Source: Comamonadaceae bacterium
Lineage (GTDB): Bacteria; Pseudomonadota; Gammaproteobacteria; Burkholderiales; Burkholderiaceae_C
NCBI GenBank assembly: GCA_027486755.1
Contig: JAIXOM010000018.1
Location: forward strand, 1-64,000
Direction of reading: 5' to 3'
Length of the DNA: 64,000 nt
Below are positions 1 through 12,198 of this stretch, piece by piece. The notes under the pieces were generated by a model that worked only from the letters and a program-made list of their open reading frames with translations, was not told where the DNA came from and did not search any database. Position 1 is the stretch's first letter, and every line of letters begins with the position of its first letter. Position numbers and translations under genes: made by a program.

Positions 1-1781
<1,781 letters not shown>

Positions 1782-1918
1782 TGGGTTCTCCGTTGGGTTG
1801 ACGGTTCGCCCGGTCGCACGCGCACGAGGGGACTGGCATCCCACTGGCGCTGGCTGGTGCTTGTGTAAAAAGTCGGCTTTTGCTGCGCCCGGGCGAGGCT
1901 GATTCTGAAAAGCCTCTG

Positions 1919-1924
1919 ATTATA
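1919..1924 (-). promoter_or_regulatory. Possible -10 element for carAB
   Basis: A perfect TATAAT on the minus strand lies about 138 bp upstream of the carA GTG and overlaps the stop codon of the methyltransferase gene. No good -35 is visible at the right distance, so this is only a candidate. Confidence 0.3.
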
Positions 1925-2723
1925 GTCTGGCTCCACCAGTGCCTGCGCTCTGGCGGACGGACGATACCGCACTGGCATGCAGGCAGATGGCCGCGGCCGC
2001 AGCCACATTGAGCGACTCCTGGCCGCCTGGCTGGATGATGCGTACCGCCTGCGTGGCCCGGGCCAGCAGGTCCAGCGACACCCCCTGCCCTTCATGGCCG
2101 AAGACCCAGGCACAGGGCCATGGCAGGGCCTGCTCGTGCAGCGCCTGTCCGCCATGGGAACTGGTGGCCAGAAGAGGGAGCGCCAGGCCCTGGAGTTCCT
2201 CGGCCTGCACCCCTTCAAACAGCTGCAAGCCAAAATGTGCGCCCATGCCGGCGCGCAGCACCTTGCCCGACCACAAGGCAGCGCAGCCGTGCAAGGCCAA
2301 CACCTGCACAAAACCAAAAGCCGCCGCGCTGCGCAAAACGGAGCCCACATTGCCGGCATCCTGCAGCCGGTCGAGCACCACGGTGGGTACATCGGGGCGC
2401 CAGGCACTCGAGCGCTCCCAACTGAGCAGGGCGCCGATCATCGCGGGGGACTCCAAGGCGGTGAATTCGCGCCAGAGTGCGTCGGCCACCACCACCGTGC
2501 GCTCGGCTTGCGGCTGCCACTGTGCCAGCATGCTGTCCTGTTGGGACTGAGCCAGCACCAGGGTCTGCAGGCGCCGACCACCCGCTAGTGCCGCAGCCAG
2601 CAAATGCTCGCCCTCCACCCAAACCAGGCCCTGCTTGCGGTAGGCCGCGCCATCGTGCGCCAAGCGCCGCAGGTCCTTGATCCACGGGTTCGCGCGGGAG
2701 CTGATGAGATCGATCTGAGCCAT
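1920..2723 (-). CDS. SpoU/TrmH-family RNA 2'-O-methyltransferase
   Basis: A SPOUT-class methyltransferase of about 267 residues. It has a substrate-binding N-terminal domain (ISSRANPWIKDLRRL, VEGEHLL) and the C-terminal SPOUT knot with VVLDRLQDAGNVGSVLRSA, VFGHEGQG and the closing ESLNVAAAAAICLH motif. It should transfer a methyl group from S-adenosylmethionine to a ribose in rRNA or tRNA. The exact target is not readable. I start at the ATG at 2723, 4 bp after the rnhB stop; an ATG at 2744 would overlap rnhB and add seven residues. It ends the rpsB-to-rnhB gene string. Confidence 0.85.
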   Translation of the reverse strand: MAQIDLISSRANPWIKDLRRLAHDGAAYRKQGLVWVEGEHLLAAALAGGRRLQTLVLAQSQQDSMLAQWQPQAERTVVVADALWREFTALESPAMIGALLSWERSSAWRPDVPTVVLDRLQDAGNVGSVLRSAAAFGFVQVLALHGCAALWSGKVLRAGMGAHFGLQLFEGVQAEELQGLALPLLATSSHGGQALHEQALPWPCAWVFGHEGQGVSLDLLARATQAVRIIQPGGQESLNVAAAAAICLHASAVSSVRQSAGTGGARL

Positions 2724-2727
2724 GGTG

Positions 2728-3360
2728 TCAGCCGCGCTCCTCATTGACCATCACCCGCGCCACCGGCGAAAACGAGCGCCTATGCTCGGGGCAGGCGCCA
2801 TGCGCTTGCAGGGCCGCCAAATGCTCGGCGGTGCCGTAGCCTTTGTGGGCCGCAAAGCCGTACTGCGGGTACTGCTGGTGGTATTGCTCGCACCAGCGGT
2901 CGCGGGTGACCTTGGCCACGATGGAGGCCGCTGAGATGGCAGGCACCAGAGCATCACCGCCGACGATGGCCTCAGCCAGCATGGGCAGGCGCGGCAGGCG
3001 GTTGCCATCGACCAGCACCTTCACCGGGCGCAGGCGCAGTCCCTGCACCGCGCGCTGCATGGCCAGCAGCGTCGCTTGCAGGATGTTGAGCGTATCGATC
3101 TCCTGCACGCTGGCCTGGCCCACCGAGCAGCACAAAGCCTTGGCCATGATCTGCTCGTACAGGACCTCGCGCCGCACGGCGCTCAGCTTCTTGGAGTCGT
3201 CCAGGCCACGGATGGGGTGGAGATCATCCAGGATCACCGCGGCTGCCACCACCGGGCCGGCCAGCGGGCCACGGCCTGCCTCATCCACGCCAGCCTGCAG
3301 GCCCGGCGCGTCCCAGTGAAATACGGCTTGCTCAGGCGGCAATGATTTTCTCGATCGCAT
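2728..3360 (-). CDS. rnhB: Ribonuclease HII
   Basis: Cleaves the RNA strand of RNA-DNA hybrids, including single misincorporated ribonucleotides. The active-site block [19 protein letters not shown] is near the N-terminus, followed by DDSKKLS, the DGN loop, [11 protein letters not shown] and GYGTAEH, all family hallmarks. I choose the ATG at 3360 (about 210 residues), which overlaps the end of lpxB by 29 nt. The frame remains open 17 codons further upstream inside lpxB. Position after lpxB is the usual proteobacterial order. Confidence 0.93.
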   Translation of the reverse strand: MRSRKSLPPEQAVFHWDAPGLQAGVDEAGRGPLAGPVVAAAVILDDLHPIRGLDDSKKLSAVRREVLYEQIMAKALCCSVGQASVQEIDTLNILQATLLAMQRAVQGLRLRPVKVLVDGNRLPRLPMLAEAIVGGDALVPAISAASIVAKVTRDRWCEQYHQQYPQYGFAAHKGYGTAEHLAALQAHGACPEHRRSFSPVARVMVNEERG

Positions 3361-4486
3361 CACAAGCCAAACGGGCGGTATCGCGGCGCAAATCATGGTG
3401 CAGGCGCTCAAAACGCTGCGCCAAGGCCTGCGCCTCTTGCGGATGGTTCAGCCAGTGCAGCACGCCCTCGGCCAAGGCCTGGGGAGTGGCGCTTTCCTGC
3501 AGCAGCTCGGGCACCACGAATTGCCGGCACAAGATATTGGGCAAACCCACCCAAGGTTGCAGTTGCTTGCGCCGCATGATCTGCCAGCTCAGCCAGGGCA
3601 TGTGATAGGCAATCACCATAGGCCGCTTGAACAGCGCAGCCTCCAGGGTCGCGGTGCCGCTGGCCACCAAAGCGGCATCACAGGCAGCCAGCACCTGATG
3701 CGAGCGGCCGTCGACCAGGTGCAGCGCATCGCCATCGCGGGCGCTCCAGCCGGCTTGCCGCGCCGCCTGCTCGACCGCATGGCGCAAGGCAGGCAACACC
3801 GGCACGACAAAACGCAGCTCGGGCCGCTCACGCAGCAGCACTCGGGCAGCCTGAAAGAAGCGGCCCGCCAGGTGCTTGACCTCGGACTGCCGACTGCCCG
3901 GCAGCAGGGCCACCACCGGTCCGCCTTCGGGCAGGCCCAAGCTGGCGCGGGCCGCCTGCTGGTCCGGCGCCATCGGGATCATGCTGGCCAACGGGTGGCC
4001 GACAAAAGTAGCTGGCACGCCCTGCGCAGCTAGCAGTTCGGGCTCGAAGGGGAAAAGGCACAGCACATGATCGGCTGCAGCGCGCAATTTTTCGACCTTG
4101 CGCGCGCGCCAGGCCCAAAACGAGGGGCTCACGAAATGCACCGTCGCAACACCCTGGGCCCTGAGCGCGACCTCCAGGTCTAGGTTGAAGTCGGGCGCAT
4201 CAACGCCAATGAACACATCCGGTGGCGCAGCCAGCAGGCGCTCGCGCAGTTGCCGGCGTATGGCCAACAGTTCACGCAGGTGAGGCAGGACCTCCACATA
4301 GCCACGCACCGCCAGCTTGCGCTCGGGCCACCAGGCCTCAAAGCCCTGCGCTGACATGGCCGCACCGCCTATGCCCAAGGAGCGCAGTTGTGGCCAGCGC
4401 TGGCGGCAGGCGGCGAGCAAGGCGCCACCCAGCAGGTCGCCCGACGCTTCGCCGGCCACCATGGCGAAACACGGCGATTGCGACAT
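3332..4486 (-). CDS. lpxB: Lipid-A-disaccharide synthase
   Basis: Joins UDP-2,3-diacylglucosamine and lipid X to the lipid A disaccharide at the inner face of the cytoplasmic membrane (GT19 family). The N-terminus [20 protein letters not shown] carries the family signature. Later come [30 protein letters not shown] and the acceptor-side [11 protein letters not shown]. At 384 residues it has the expected length. It starts 8 bp after the lpxA stop and lies in the lpxD-fabZ-lpxA-lpxB order. Confidence 0.96.
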   Translation of the reverse strand: MSQSPCFAMVAGEASGDLLGGALLAACRQRWPQLRSLGIGGAAMSAQGFEAWWPERKLAVRGYVEVLPHLRELLAIRRQLRERLLAAPPDVFIGVDAPDFNLDLEVALRAQGVATVHFVSPSFWAWRARKVEKLRAAADHVLCLFPFEPELLAAQGVPATFVGHPLASMIPMAPDQQAARASLGLPEGGPVVALLPGSRQSEVKHLAGRFFQAARVLLRERPELRFVVPVLPALRHAVEQAARQAGWSARDGDALHLVDGRSHQVLAACDAALVASGTATLEAALFKRPMVIAYHMPWLSWQIMRRKQLQPWVGLPNILCRQFVVPELLQESATPQALAEGVLHWLNHPQEAQALAQRFERLHHDLRRDTARLACDAIEKIIAA

Positions 4487-4494
4487 GGCCGAGC

Positions 4495-5283
4495 CTAGCG
4501 AACGATGCCGCGCTCGGCGGCGTCCAGAAAGGACAGCATCAGGTCGAGGTCGGCATCCGAAGCGGCATACCTACCCCGCATGGCCGCCAGCGCGGCCTTG
4601 GCGCCGGCCAGGCTCAAGCCCTGGCGGTAGAGCGTGCGGTACATGCGCTTGACCACAGTAATGCGCTCATCGTCAAAACCACGCCGGCGCAGACCTTCGG
4701 AATTGATGCCCTGAGCCTGCGCGGGATTACCCACCGCGTTGACAAAGGGCGGTACGTCCTGCGACAGCCGGGTCTGAAAGCCCGCCATCGCATGCGCGCC
4801 AACACGCACAAACTGATGCACGCCGGTCAAGCCGCCCAGCACCACCCAGTCGCCCACATGCACATGCCCGCCCAATTGCGTGGCGTTGGCGATGATGGTG
4901 TTGTTGCCCACCATGCAGTCGTGGGCCACATGCACATAGGCCATCACCCAGTTGTCGTTGCCGACCCGCGTCAGGCCGCCACCGCCGGGTGAGCCAATGT
5001 TGAAGGTGCAGAACTCGCGCAGGGTGTTGCGATCGCCGATTTGCAGCGCGCAGGGCTCGCCCGCGTATTTCTTGTCCTGCGGGATCGCGCCGATCGAGCT
5101 GAACTGAAAAATCCGGTTGTCGCGCCCGATGGTCGTATGGCCTTCGATGACGCAATGCGCACCAATGCTGGTGCCCTCGCCGATGCTGACATGGGGCCCA
5201 ATGGTGCTGAAAGGGCCGACGCTAACCCGCTCACCCAGTTGAGCCTGGGGATCGACGATGGCGGTGGGATGGATGGAGGCCAT
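4495..5283 (-). CDS. lpxA: UDP-N-acetylglucosamine acyltransferase
   Basis: First step of lipid A synthesis: moves a hydroxyacyl chain from acyl carrier protein to UDP-GlcNAc. The N-terminal two thirds is a left-handed beta-helix of hexapeptide repeats ([14 protein letters not shown] and onward). The catalytic His is in the [12 protein letters not shown] stretch, followed by the C-terminal helical domain. Starting at [12 protein letters not shown] (5283) gives 262 residues, the same as the E. coli enzyme. An upstream in-frame ATG at 5310 would overlap fabZ and is less likely. Confidence 0.95.
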   Translation of the reverse strand: MASIHPTAIVDPQAQLGERVSVGPFSTIGPHVSIGEGTSIGAHCVIEGHTTIGRDNRIFQFSSIGAIPQDKKYAGEPCALQIGDRNTLREFCTFNIGSPGGGGLTRVGNDNWVMAYVHVAHDCMVGNNTIIANATQLGGHVHVGDWVVLGGLTGVHQFVRVGAHAMAGFQTRLSQDVPPFVNAVGNPAQAQGINSEGLRRRGFDDERITVVKRMYRTLYRQGLSLAGAKAALAAMRGRYAASDADLDLMLSFLDAAERGIVR

Positions 5284-5302
5284 GTGCAGCTTCGTGGCGG
5301 GC

Positions 5303-5743
5303 TCAGGCAATGGTGCGCATGGTGCACATCAACTCAGCTTCGCAGGCGATCTCACCGGCCACCCGGGTCACACCCTTGAATTTGTAGATGCCGGCACGGG
5401 AGCGCTCCAGGCTAACGTCCATCACCAGTTGGTCGCCGGGCTCGACCGGGCGCTTGAAGCGCGCCGCATCAATGCCCGCAAAGTAATACACCGTCTTGTC
5501 GTCCATTTCAACGCCAGCCGCATCGAAGGCCAGCAAGGCAGCCGCTTGCGCCATGGCCTCAAGCATCAGTACGCCGGGCATGACCGGCCGATGCGGAAAG
5601 TGCCCAGTAAAGAAAGGCTCGTTGATGGTGACGTTTTTCAGGGCCTGGATGCGCTTGCCCGATTCAATCTCCAGCACCCGGTCCACCATGAGGAAGGGGT
5701 AGCGGTGCGGAAGTTTCTTGAGGATCTGGTGGATGTCCATCAT
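5303..5743 (-). CDS. fabZ: 3-hydroxyacyl-ACP dehydratase
   Basis: Hot-dog-fold dehydratase of type II fatty-acid synthesis that turns 3-hydroxyacyl-ACP into enoyl-ACP. The catalytic His lies in [20 protein letters not shown] and the N-terminus [20 protein letters not shown] is typical. At 146 residues the length is normal. Its start overlaps the lpxD stop by 4 nt, so the two are coupled. The enzyme competes with LpxA and LpxD for the same hydroxyacyl-ACP pool. Confidence 0.96.
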   Translation of the reverse strand: MMDIHQILKKLPHRYPFLMVDRVLEIESGKRIQALKNVTINEPFFTGHFPHRPVMPGVLMLEAMAQAAALLAFDAAGVEMDDKTVYYFAGIDAARFKRPVEPGDQLVMDVSLERSRAGIYKFKGVTRVAGEIACEAELMCTMRTIA

Positions 5744-6795
5744 GGTGCCTTGTTATCGCCCTGCGCCAGCTGCGACTCTAGCCGCTTGATCCGGTCTCTG
5801 AGGCCGTGCAGTTGTTTGAGCGTGGCGGCGTTTTTTTCCCAGGCGGCATTGTCGTCGATAGGAAAGAGCCCGCTGTACAGGCCCGGCTTGTTGATCGAAC
5901 GGGTGACCACCGAGGCCGCGGAGATATGAACGCCGTCGGCCAGGCTGAGGTGCCCGAGCACCACCGCGCCGCCGCCTATGGTGCAGCGCTGTCCAATGCG
6001 GGCGCTGCCGGCCACGCCCACGCATCCGGCCATCGCGGTATGCGCGCCCACATGCACGTTGTGGCCAATCTGCACCAGGTTATCGAGCTTGACCCCGTCC
6101 TCCAGCACAGTCTGGCCGAGAGCCGCCCGGTCAACGCAGGAGTTGGCGCCGATCTCCACATCGTCGCCAATGCGCACGATGCCCAGTTGCTCAATCTTGA
6201 CCCAGCCCTGGGGCGAGGGTGCAAAGCCAAAACCGTCGGCGCCAATGACCACGCCCGAATGAAAAATGCAGCGACGCCCGACCAGGCAATCATGCCCGAG
6301 GGTGACCCGCGCAGCCAGTACCGTATCGTCGCCGACTTGGGCGCCCTCGCCCACCACGCAGTGTTCGCCGATGCGCACACCCTCGCCGATCACCGCATGG
6401 GCGCGCACCACCGCAAACGCCCCGATCGAGGCCGAGGCTGCCACCCGGGCTCGCGGATGAACGCTGGCGCTGGGGTCTATCCCCGCCTCGGCGATCGGCC
6501 CATGGCGGCGCTTCCACAGCTGAGTCAGCCGCGCAAAATACAGGTAGGGGTCAGCCACCACGATCGCCGGCCCGCGCTGGACGGCCAGGGCCTCCATCAC
6601 GGGCGATACGATGACACAGCCGGCCTTGGAGAGAGGCAACTGGCTCTGGTATTTGGGATGGCTGAGAAAACTCAGCTGACTGGGCCCTGCCGATTCGAGC
6701 GGGGCAAGCCCCTCAATCGGCAATTGAGCCGGACCGATCAGTCGGGCTGGAAAGTCGACCTCAAGCGCCTGAACAATCTGGCCGAGAAGCAGCAT
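5740..6795 (-). CDS. lpxD: UDP-3-O-acylglucosamine N-acyltransferase
   Basis: Third step of lipid A synthesis, adding the second hydroxyacyl chain to the sugar amine. The N-terminal uridine-binding domain (LGQIVQAL to about residue 100) precedes a long hexapeptide-repeat beta-helix. The helix includes the catalytic-His region [18 protein letters not shown], and a C-terminal helix follows. Length 351 is usual. It is 29 bp downstream of skp, the standard bamA-skp-lpxD arrangement. Confidence 0.95.
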   Translation of the reverse strand: MLLLGQIVQALEVDFPARLIGPAQLPIEGLAPLESAGPSQLSFLSHPKYQSQLPLSKAGCVIVSPVMEALAVQRGPAIVVADPYLYFARLTQLWKRRHGPIAEAGIDPSASVHPRARVAASASIGAFAVVRAHAVIGEGVRIGEHCVVGEGAQVGDDTVLAARVTLGHDCLVGRRCIFHSGVVIGADGFGFAPSPQGWVKIEQLGIVRIGDDVEIGANSCVDRAALGQTVLEDGVKLDNLVQIGHNVHVGAHTAMAGCVGVAGSARIGQRCTIGGGAVVLGHLSLADGVHISAASVVTRSINKPGLYSGLFPIDDNAAWEKNAATLKQLHGLRDRIKRLESQLAQGDNKAP

Positions 6796-6824
6796 TGGGC
6801 CGCCGGCGAGCGCTCAGTACCGGC

Positions 6825-7337
6825 TCAACGAGAACCCGCAGCACCGAGGGACCTGATCACTTTTTCGGTGATGTCGTGCTTGGGATTGATGTAGACCGCT
6901 TCCTGAATGATCAGGTCGAATTTTTCACTCTCGGCCAGCGCCTTGACCGCACGATTGGCCCGGTCGATGATGGACTGGAGTTCCTCGTTCTTGCGGTTGT
7001 TAAGATCTTCCTGGAACTCGCGGCGCTTGCGCTGGAACTCCCGGTCCTGATCGACCAGCTGTTTCTGACGTGCGCTGCGCTGGCTTTCGGACAGGGTCGG
7101 ACCTTCACGCTCGAGCCGGTCCGAAGTGGCCTTGATCTGGTTACCCAAATCGTTGAGTTCTTTTTCTCGCTTGCCGAATTCGACTTCCAGCTTGGTCTGG
7201 GCCGCTTTGGCCGGCCCGGATTCGCGCACGATGCGGTCGAGATTGACAATGCCAATCTTCAATTCCTGGGCGACAGCGGACTGCCCCGCCAGGGACAGGG
7301 TCGCGCACAGGGCAATAGAGCTAAGGGCTTTGATCAT
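6825..7337 (-). CDS. skp: Periplasmic chaperone Skp/OmpH
   Basis: Periplasmic holdase that carries unfolded outer-membrane proteins to the BAM complex. A Sec signal peptide (about 24 residues, ending AVAQ) is followed by KIGIVNLDRIVRES and then a long charged, Lys/Arg/Glu-rich stretch (roughly residues 50-130) predicted to form the tentacle coiled coils. Length is 170. The start codon touches the bamA stop (TGATG, 1-nt overlap), so it is translated together with BamA, its functional partner. Confidence 0.93.
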   Translation of the reverse strand: MIKALSSIALCATLSLAGQSAVAQELKIGIVNLDRIVRESGPAKAAQTKLEVEFGKREKELNDLGNQIKATSDRLEREGPTLSESQRSARQKQLVDQDREFQRKRREFQEDLNNRKNEELQSIIDRANRAVKALAESEKFDLIIQEAVYINPKHDITEKVIRSLGAAGSR

Positions 7338-9628
7338 CAGAAAGAGGTGCCGATCTGGAACTGGAAGCGTTGTATTCTATCTTCTGCCTGACGACGCAGC
7401 GGAGTTGCCAGAGCCAGTCGCAGCGGACCCACCGGCGAGATCCAGCTGATACCCACACCGGTCGAGGCGCGCAGCTCCTGCGCACTGATGGGGTCGCCTG
7501 CGGCAAACACATTGCCGGCATCCACAAACCCAAACAAGCGCAAAGTACGGTCATTACCCGCGCCCGGGAAAGGCGCGCTGAGTTCGCCATTGAGGGTGAT
7601 TTTCTTGGCGCCTCCACGCGCCGCGCCGTTATCGTAGCGGGGACCGAGTGAGCCCTGCTCAAAGCCGCGCACCGAACCGAGGCCGCCGGAGTAGAAGTTT
7701 TTCAGCACCGGATAGGGCTGACCCGACATGCCTTTGCCAAAGCCGAACTCACTGTTAAATCCGATGGTGTACTGCTTGTTGAGCGCGATGTAGTTTTGCA
7801 ACTGATACACCGCACGGACGTAGCGGACATCGCCGCCCGCACCCCAATCACCACTGAAACGCTGATACCAGCCTTTGGTGGGAACCAGGGCACTGTCACG
7901 CTGGTCTCGTTGCCAGCCCAGCGTCAGCGGCAGCGAACGCGAACGGCCGCCGTATTGCTGGGTATAAGCCAGCAGGCCCGGGTTGGAGCCCGGGGTCACC
8001 GACCAGGACTCGACGCCGGCGCCGAAAAACACGGTGTCAACTTCGGTGAAAGGCACGCCAAAACGGACGCTGGCGCCCTGGGTCTGGAGCAGGTAGTCAG
8101 TGGCCTCGCCCGTCAGCGGTCGGTTGGTACGGCTGTAGATGTCGAAAGCGCGCGACACACCGTCCGCCGTGAAATAAGGGTCGACCGTGGTGAGCACCAC
8201 CTGGCGGTTCAGACGGCTGGTGTTGAGCTCAAGGCCCAGGAAATTGCCGGTGCCCAGCACGTTTTCCTGGCGGATGCCAGCGATGAGGGACAGCCGGTCT
8301 GCGGTGGAATAGCCGGCACCGATATTGAGATTGCCGGTGGGCTTTTCAACCACCGTGAAATTGAGGTCCACCTGATCGGGCGTACCCGGCACGTCCTGGG
8401 TGTCCACATCGACCTGGGTAAAGTAGCCTAGGCGGTTGACCCGATCGCGCGACAGGCGGATCTTGTCGCTGTCGTACCAGGACGACTCGTACTGGCGAAA
8501 TTCGCGCCGCACCACCTCGTCGCGGGTGCGGGTGTTGCCAGCCACGTTGATACGGCGCACGTAGGCGCGCCGAGACGGCTCAGCCTGCAGGACAAAGGAC
8601 ACCCGGTTGTTGACGCGGTCAACTTCCGGCACCGCCTCCACCCTCGCAAACGCGTAGCCAAAGCTGCCGAAATACTCGGTAAAGGCCTTGGTGGTCTGGC
8701 TGACCTGATCGGCGTTGTAGGCCAGGCCCGGCTTGATGCTCACCAGGGTCTTGAACTCCTGCTCCCGACCCAGGTAGTTGCCCTCCAGGCGCACCCCCGA
8801 GACCACAAAACGCTCACCTTCGGTGATGTTGATGGTCACCAGGATTTGCTGCTTGTCCGGCGAAATCGCCACCTGGGTGGAGTCGATGCGAAAGTCCAGG
8901 TAGCCGCGGGTCAGGTAGTAGGAACGCAAGGCCTCAAGATCGGCATTGAGCTTGAGGCGCGAGTAACGGTCGGACTTGGTGTACCAGCTGAGCCAGCCGC
9001 CGGTGTCAAGGTCAAACAGGTCGCGCAGCGTGCTCTCCCTGAAGGCGCTGGCGCCAACGATGCGCATTTCCTTGATCTTGGCCAGCTGCCCTTCGGTCAC
9101 GGTAAAGGTGAGGTTGACCCGATTGCGCTCGACCGGCGTGACGGTGGTGAGCACCTGGGCGCCGTAGCGGCTGCGGTTGATGTACTGACGCTTGAGTTCC
9201 TGCTCGGCCTTGTCGGCCAGCGAGCGGTCGAAGGGCTGGCCCTCGTACAGACCCGATTCACGCAAGGCCTTGCGCAGCGCATCCTTGTCGAACTCCTTGA
9301 GGCCGACGAAGTCCACATCGGCGACGATGGGGCGCTCCTCAAGCACCACCACCAATACGTCACCACTGACTTCGAGGCGGACATCCTTAAAAAGGCCCAG
9401 TCCGAACAAAGCACGGATAGCAGCAGAACCCTTGTCTTCAGTGAACGTTTCTCCGGCACGCAGGGCGATGGAAGCGAACACGGTTCCGGGCTCGACCCGC
9501 TGCAGGCCCTCGATCCGGATATCGCGCATCACGAACGGCTCCAGGGACCAAGCCAAGGTAGAAGCGAACAGACCCGCACACAGGGCCGAAAGGGAGCGAA
9601 GCTTGAAACGTTGAAGCGCTTGATTCAT
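7337..9628 (-). CDS. bamA: Outer-membrane protein assembly factor BamA
   Basis: Core of the BAM complex, which folds and inserts beta-barrel proteins into the outer membrane. The Sec signal peptide ends near residue 29 (LAWSLEPF). Five POTRA repeats follow (DIRIEGLQRVEPGTVF, VADVDFVGLKEFDKDAL and so on), then the Omp85 barrel from about residue 430 to the end, closing with Phe in QFQIGTSF as a BAM-recognised barrel should. Length 763 is normal. It lies between rseP and skp, as in most beta- and gammaproteobacteria. Confidence 0.97.
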   Translation of the reverse strand: MNQALQRFKLRSLSALCAGLFASTLAWSLEPFVMRDIRIEGLQRVEPGTVFASIALRAGETFTEDKGSAAIRALFGLGLFKDVRLEVSGDVLVVVLEERPIVADVDFVGLKEFDKDALRKALRESGLYEGQPFDRSLADKAEQELKRQYINRSRYGAQVLTTVTPVERNRVNLTFTVTEGQLAKIKEMRIVGASAFRESTLRDLFDLDTGGWLSWYTKSDRYSRLKLNADLEALRSYYLTRGYLDFRIDSTQVAISPDKQQILVTINITEGERFVVSGVRLEGNYLGREQEFKTLVSIKPGLAYNADQVSQTTKAFTEYFGSFGYAFARVEAVPEVDRVNNRVSFVLQAEPSRRAYVRRINVAGNTRTRDEVVRREFRQYESSWYDSDKIRLSRDRVNRLGYFTQVDVDTQDVPGTPDQVDLNFTVVEKPTGNLNIGAGYSTADRLSLIAGIRQENVLGTGNFLGLELNTSRLNRQVVLTTVDPYFTADGVSRAFDIYSRTNRPLTGEATDYLLQTQGASVRFGVPFTEVDTVFFGAGVESWSVTPGSNPGLLAYTQQYGGRSRSLPLTLGWQRDQRDSALVPTKGWYQRFSGDWGAGGDVRYVRAVYQLQNYIALNKQYTIGFNSEFGFGKGMSGQPYPVLKNFYSGGLGSVRGFEQGSLGPRYDNGAARGGAKKITLNGELSAPFPGAGNDRTLRLFGFVDAGNVFAAGDPISAQELRASTGVGISWISPVGPLRLALATPLRRQAEDRIQRFQFQIGTSF

Positions 9629-9664
9629 GAGAAATTTGCTGCGTCGGGAACAGGCAGACGCCCC

Positions 9665-11020
9665 TTATCCCAGCAGCCGAGACAGATCGTTGAAAAGGGC
9701 AATGGACATCAGGAGCACCAATAAGACGATGCCGGCTTTTTGCAGCCGATCCAACCAGGCCTCGGAGACGCTGCGCCCCGTAACGGCCTCCCAAAGATAA
9801 TACATCAGGTGCCCCCCATCGAGGATGGGCAAGGGCAGCAGGTTAAGCACGCCCAAACTGACGCTGATCATGGCCAGAAACAGCAGGTAAGCGCTCAAAC
9901 CCAGCCCAGCCGACTTGCCGGCATAGTCGGCAATGGTCAATGGGCCACTGAGGTTTTTGAGCGAGGCCTCACCAATCAGCATCCGGCCCATCATGCGCAG
10001 GGTCAGCCAACTGATGTCCCAGGTCTTGAGCACACCGTCCCAGAGGGCACCGGGCAAGTCTTCACGCACCAGCACCTTTTCGGGGGGCTCGCCCACGTAG
10101 GCGGCAATACGCCCGATGCGCCCGGCCGGATCGTCCTGGACCTGCGGCTGTACCTGCAGGCTGAGCGTGCGCCCGGCGCGCTCGATGTCCCACAACTGTG
10201 CCTGGCCATCGACGCTGCGCCGGATGATCTCGCGCAGCTGCGCCGCGTCCTCAATGCGTTGCTCGCCCACCCGGCGCACCAGATCGCCTGGAAGCAGGCC
10301 CGCGGCTGCGGCCGCGCCGCCAGGCTGAACCTGGCCCAGCACCGGTCGGCTCCAGGGGCTCATGATGCCGATCTGACGGTACAGGGCGGCATCGGGCTGG
10401 GCTTGCTCCAGGCCACTGAGGTCGAGCAGCAGCTCGCGGCTAGTGCCGCGCTCAGACTGGGCCTGCAGCACCAGCCTGAGCTTGTCCCGCTCGAGCGCCG
10501 CTTCGGCCAGACGCCAGCGCAGATCGTCAAAAGAGCGCACCGGCTCCATCGCCTGGCCTTCAACCCCTGCCTCTAGCACCAGTTCGCCCGAGCGCAGACC
10601 AGCGGCTTGCGCCAGAGAGCCGGCAGCAGGCGTGGCCAGCACCGCCTTGGGCTGCTCCAGGCCCATCCAACTGACCGCCGCATAAAGAAGGACGGCCAGC
10701 AACAAATTGGCCAGGGGGCCGGCAGCCACCACGGCGGCGCGTGCGGCCAGCGGCTGGTTGTTGAAAGCCAGATGCCGCCATGCCGGATCGACCGGTGCCT
10801 CGCGCTCGTCGAGCATCTTCACATAACCGCCCAGCGGCAGCATGCCGATCACAAATTCGGTGGGCTTGCCCTTGATCTTCCAGCGCAGGATGGGCCGGCC
10901 AAAACCGATGGAAAAGCGCAGCACCGGGATGCCACATGCGACGGCCACCCGGTAGTGGCCATATTCATGAATCGCAATCAGCAGGCCCAGGGCCAGCAAA
11001 AAGGCCAAGATGGTGGTCAT
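9665..11020 (-). CDS. rseP: Site-2 intramembrane zinc protease RseP
   Basis: Inner-membrane metalloprotease that cleaves membrane-embedded anti-sigma factors and remnant signal peptides. The zinc motif HEYGH is at residues 18-22 in the first membrane segment. PDZ domains fill the middle (for example VQPGGAAAAAGLLPGD), and the second catalytic motif NLLPLPILDGGH is at about 393-404. The last hydrophobic segment is near the C-terminus. Length 451. The start overlaps the dxr stop by 4 nt. Confidence 0.95.
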   Translation of the reverse strand: MTTILAFLLALGLLIAIHEYGHYRVAVACGIPVLRFSIGFGRPILRWKIKGKPTEFVIGMLPLGGYVKMLDEREAPVDPAWRHLAFNNQPLAARAAVVAAGPLANLLLAVLLYAAVSWMGLEQPKAVLATPAAGSLAQAAGLRSGELVLEAGVEGQAMEPVRSFDDLRWRLAEAALERDKLRLVLQAQSERGTSRELLLDLSGLEQAQPDAALYRQIGIMSPWSRPVLGQVQPGGAAAAAGLLPGDLVRRVGEQRIEDAAQLREIIRRSVDGQAQLWDIERAGRTLSLQVQPQVQDDPAGRIGRIAAYVGEPPEKVLVREDLPGALWDGVLKTWDISWLTLRMMGRMLIGEASLKNLSGPLTIADYAGKSAGLGLSAYLLFLAMISVSLGVLNLLPLPILDGGHLMYYLWEAVTGRSVSEAWLDRLQKAGIVLLVLLMSIALFNDLSRLLG

Positions 11021-12198
11021 CCGGGTCCCATCTTGCGCACCAGGGCCAGCGCCCGCTCTCGCGCCTGCTCGTCGATGGCCAGCAAGCCCGCCAGCTCGTC
11101 AACCTGCGGGGCCGACCAGGCGTCGAGCGTGGCCCGGTTGACCTGGTGTATCTGGTCAAAACGGATCCGTCCATCCAGGAAAGCCTGCACCGCTACCTCA
11201 TTGGCCGCATTGAGCACCGCAGTGCTGCCCGTCGGCCCGGCCAGCACCTCCCAGGCCAATTGCAGACCGGGAAACCGCCGGGCATCGGGCGCCTCAAAGG
11301 TCATGGTGGGCAGGGCCCGGAAGTCCAGCGCCTGCGCACCCGAGGCGACGCGCTCAGGCCATGACAGGCCATAGGCGATCGGCACCCGCATATCGGGCGT
11401 GCCCAGCTGGGCCACCACCGAGGTATCACGGTACTGCACCAGCGAATGGATGATGCTTTGTGGGTGAATCACCACCTCGATCTGCTCGGGCGTCATGCCA
11501 AACAGGTAGCGCGCCTCGATGACCTCGAGCGCCTTGTTCATCATGGTGGCCGAGTCCACGGAAATCTTACGGCCCATCACCCAGTTGGGATGCTTGCAGG
11601 CCTGCTCGGGCTTGACCTCGCTCAGGGTAGCCGGATCACGCGCTCGAAAAGGTCCGCCCGAGGCGGTGAGAATGATTTTCTCGACCCGGTCAGCCCAGGT
11701 GGCCGGGTCCTCAGGGAGGGACTGGAAGATGGCTGAATGCTCGCTGTCGATGGGCAGCAGCCGCGCCCCACCTTCGCGCACCGCCCGCAGGAAAACCTCG
11801 CCACCGACCACCAGCGCTTCCTTGTTGGCCAGCAGCAAGCGCTTGCCCGCGCGGGCAGCGGCCAGGCAGGCCGGCAAGCCGGCCGCGCCCACAATGGCCG
11901 CCATCACCACCTGCACCCGCTCGTCGCTGGCGATGCGTTCGAGCGCGTCGGCACTGGCCAGCACGCGCGTGGCCAGGCCGGCCTGCGCCAGCTTGTCGCT
12001 CAATTCCTGGGCAGCCTGCGGCTGCGCCATGACCGCAAACTGCGGAGAAAACTGCCGGCACTGCTCGAGCATCAGGTCGACCCGGCTGGCTGCGCTCAGG
12101 GCGAACACCTCAAAACGATCGGGGTGCCTAGCCACCACATCCAGGGTGTTGACACCAATCGAGCCGGTCGAGCCGAGCACGGTGAGGTTTTGCTTCAT
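11017..12198 (-). CDS. dxr: 1-deoxy-D-xylulose-5-phosphate reductoisomerase
   Basis: Converts DXP to methylerythritol 4-phosphate with NADPH, the committed step of the non-mevalonate isoprenoid pathway. The NADPH loop LGSTGSIG is at the N-terminus. The LLANKEALVVGG block, the metal/substrate motif PIDSEHSAIFQ and the flexible loop ending in HPQSIIHSLV follow. Length 393 is typical. It overlaps cdsA by 4 nt and rseP by 4 nt, so the three are probably one transcript. Confidence 0.96.
   Translation of the reverse strand: MKQNLTVLGSTGSIGVNTLDVVARHPDRFEVFALSAASRVDLMLEQCRQFSPQFAVMAQPQAAQELSDKLAQAGLATRVLASADALERIASDERVQVVMAAIVGAAGLPACLAAARAGKRLLLANKEALVVGGEVFLRAVREGGARLLPIDSEHSAIFQSLPEDPATWADRVEKIILTASGGPFRARDPATLSEVKPEQACKHPNWVMGRKISVDSATMMNKALEVIEARYLFGMTPEQIEVVIHPQSIIHSLVQYRDTSVVAQLGTPDMRVPIAYGLSWPERVASGAQALDFRALPTMTFEAPDARRFPGLQLAWEVLAGPTGSTAVLNAANEVAVQAFLDGRIRFDQIHQVNRATLDAWSAPQVDELAGLLAIDEQARERALALVRKMGPG

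Noticed and set aside
1864-1918. Terminator after the methyltransferase gene (GAGGCT/AGCCTC on the minus strand)
   Set aside because: The 6-bp stem has a 10-nt loop and no T-run follows; too weak to list as a terminator.
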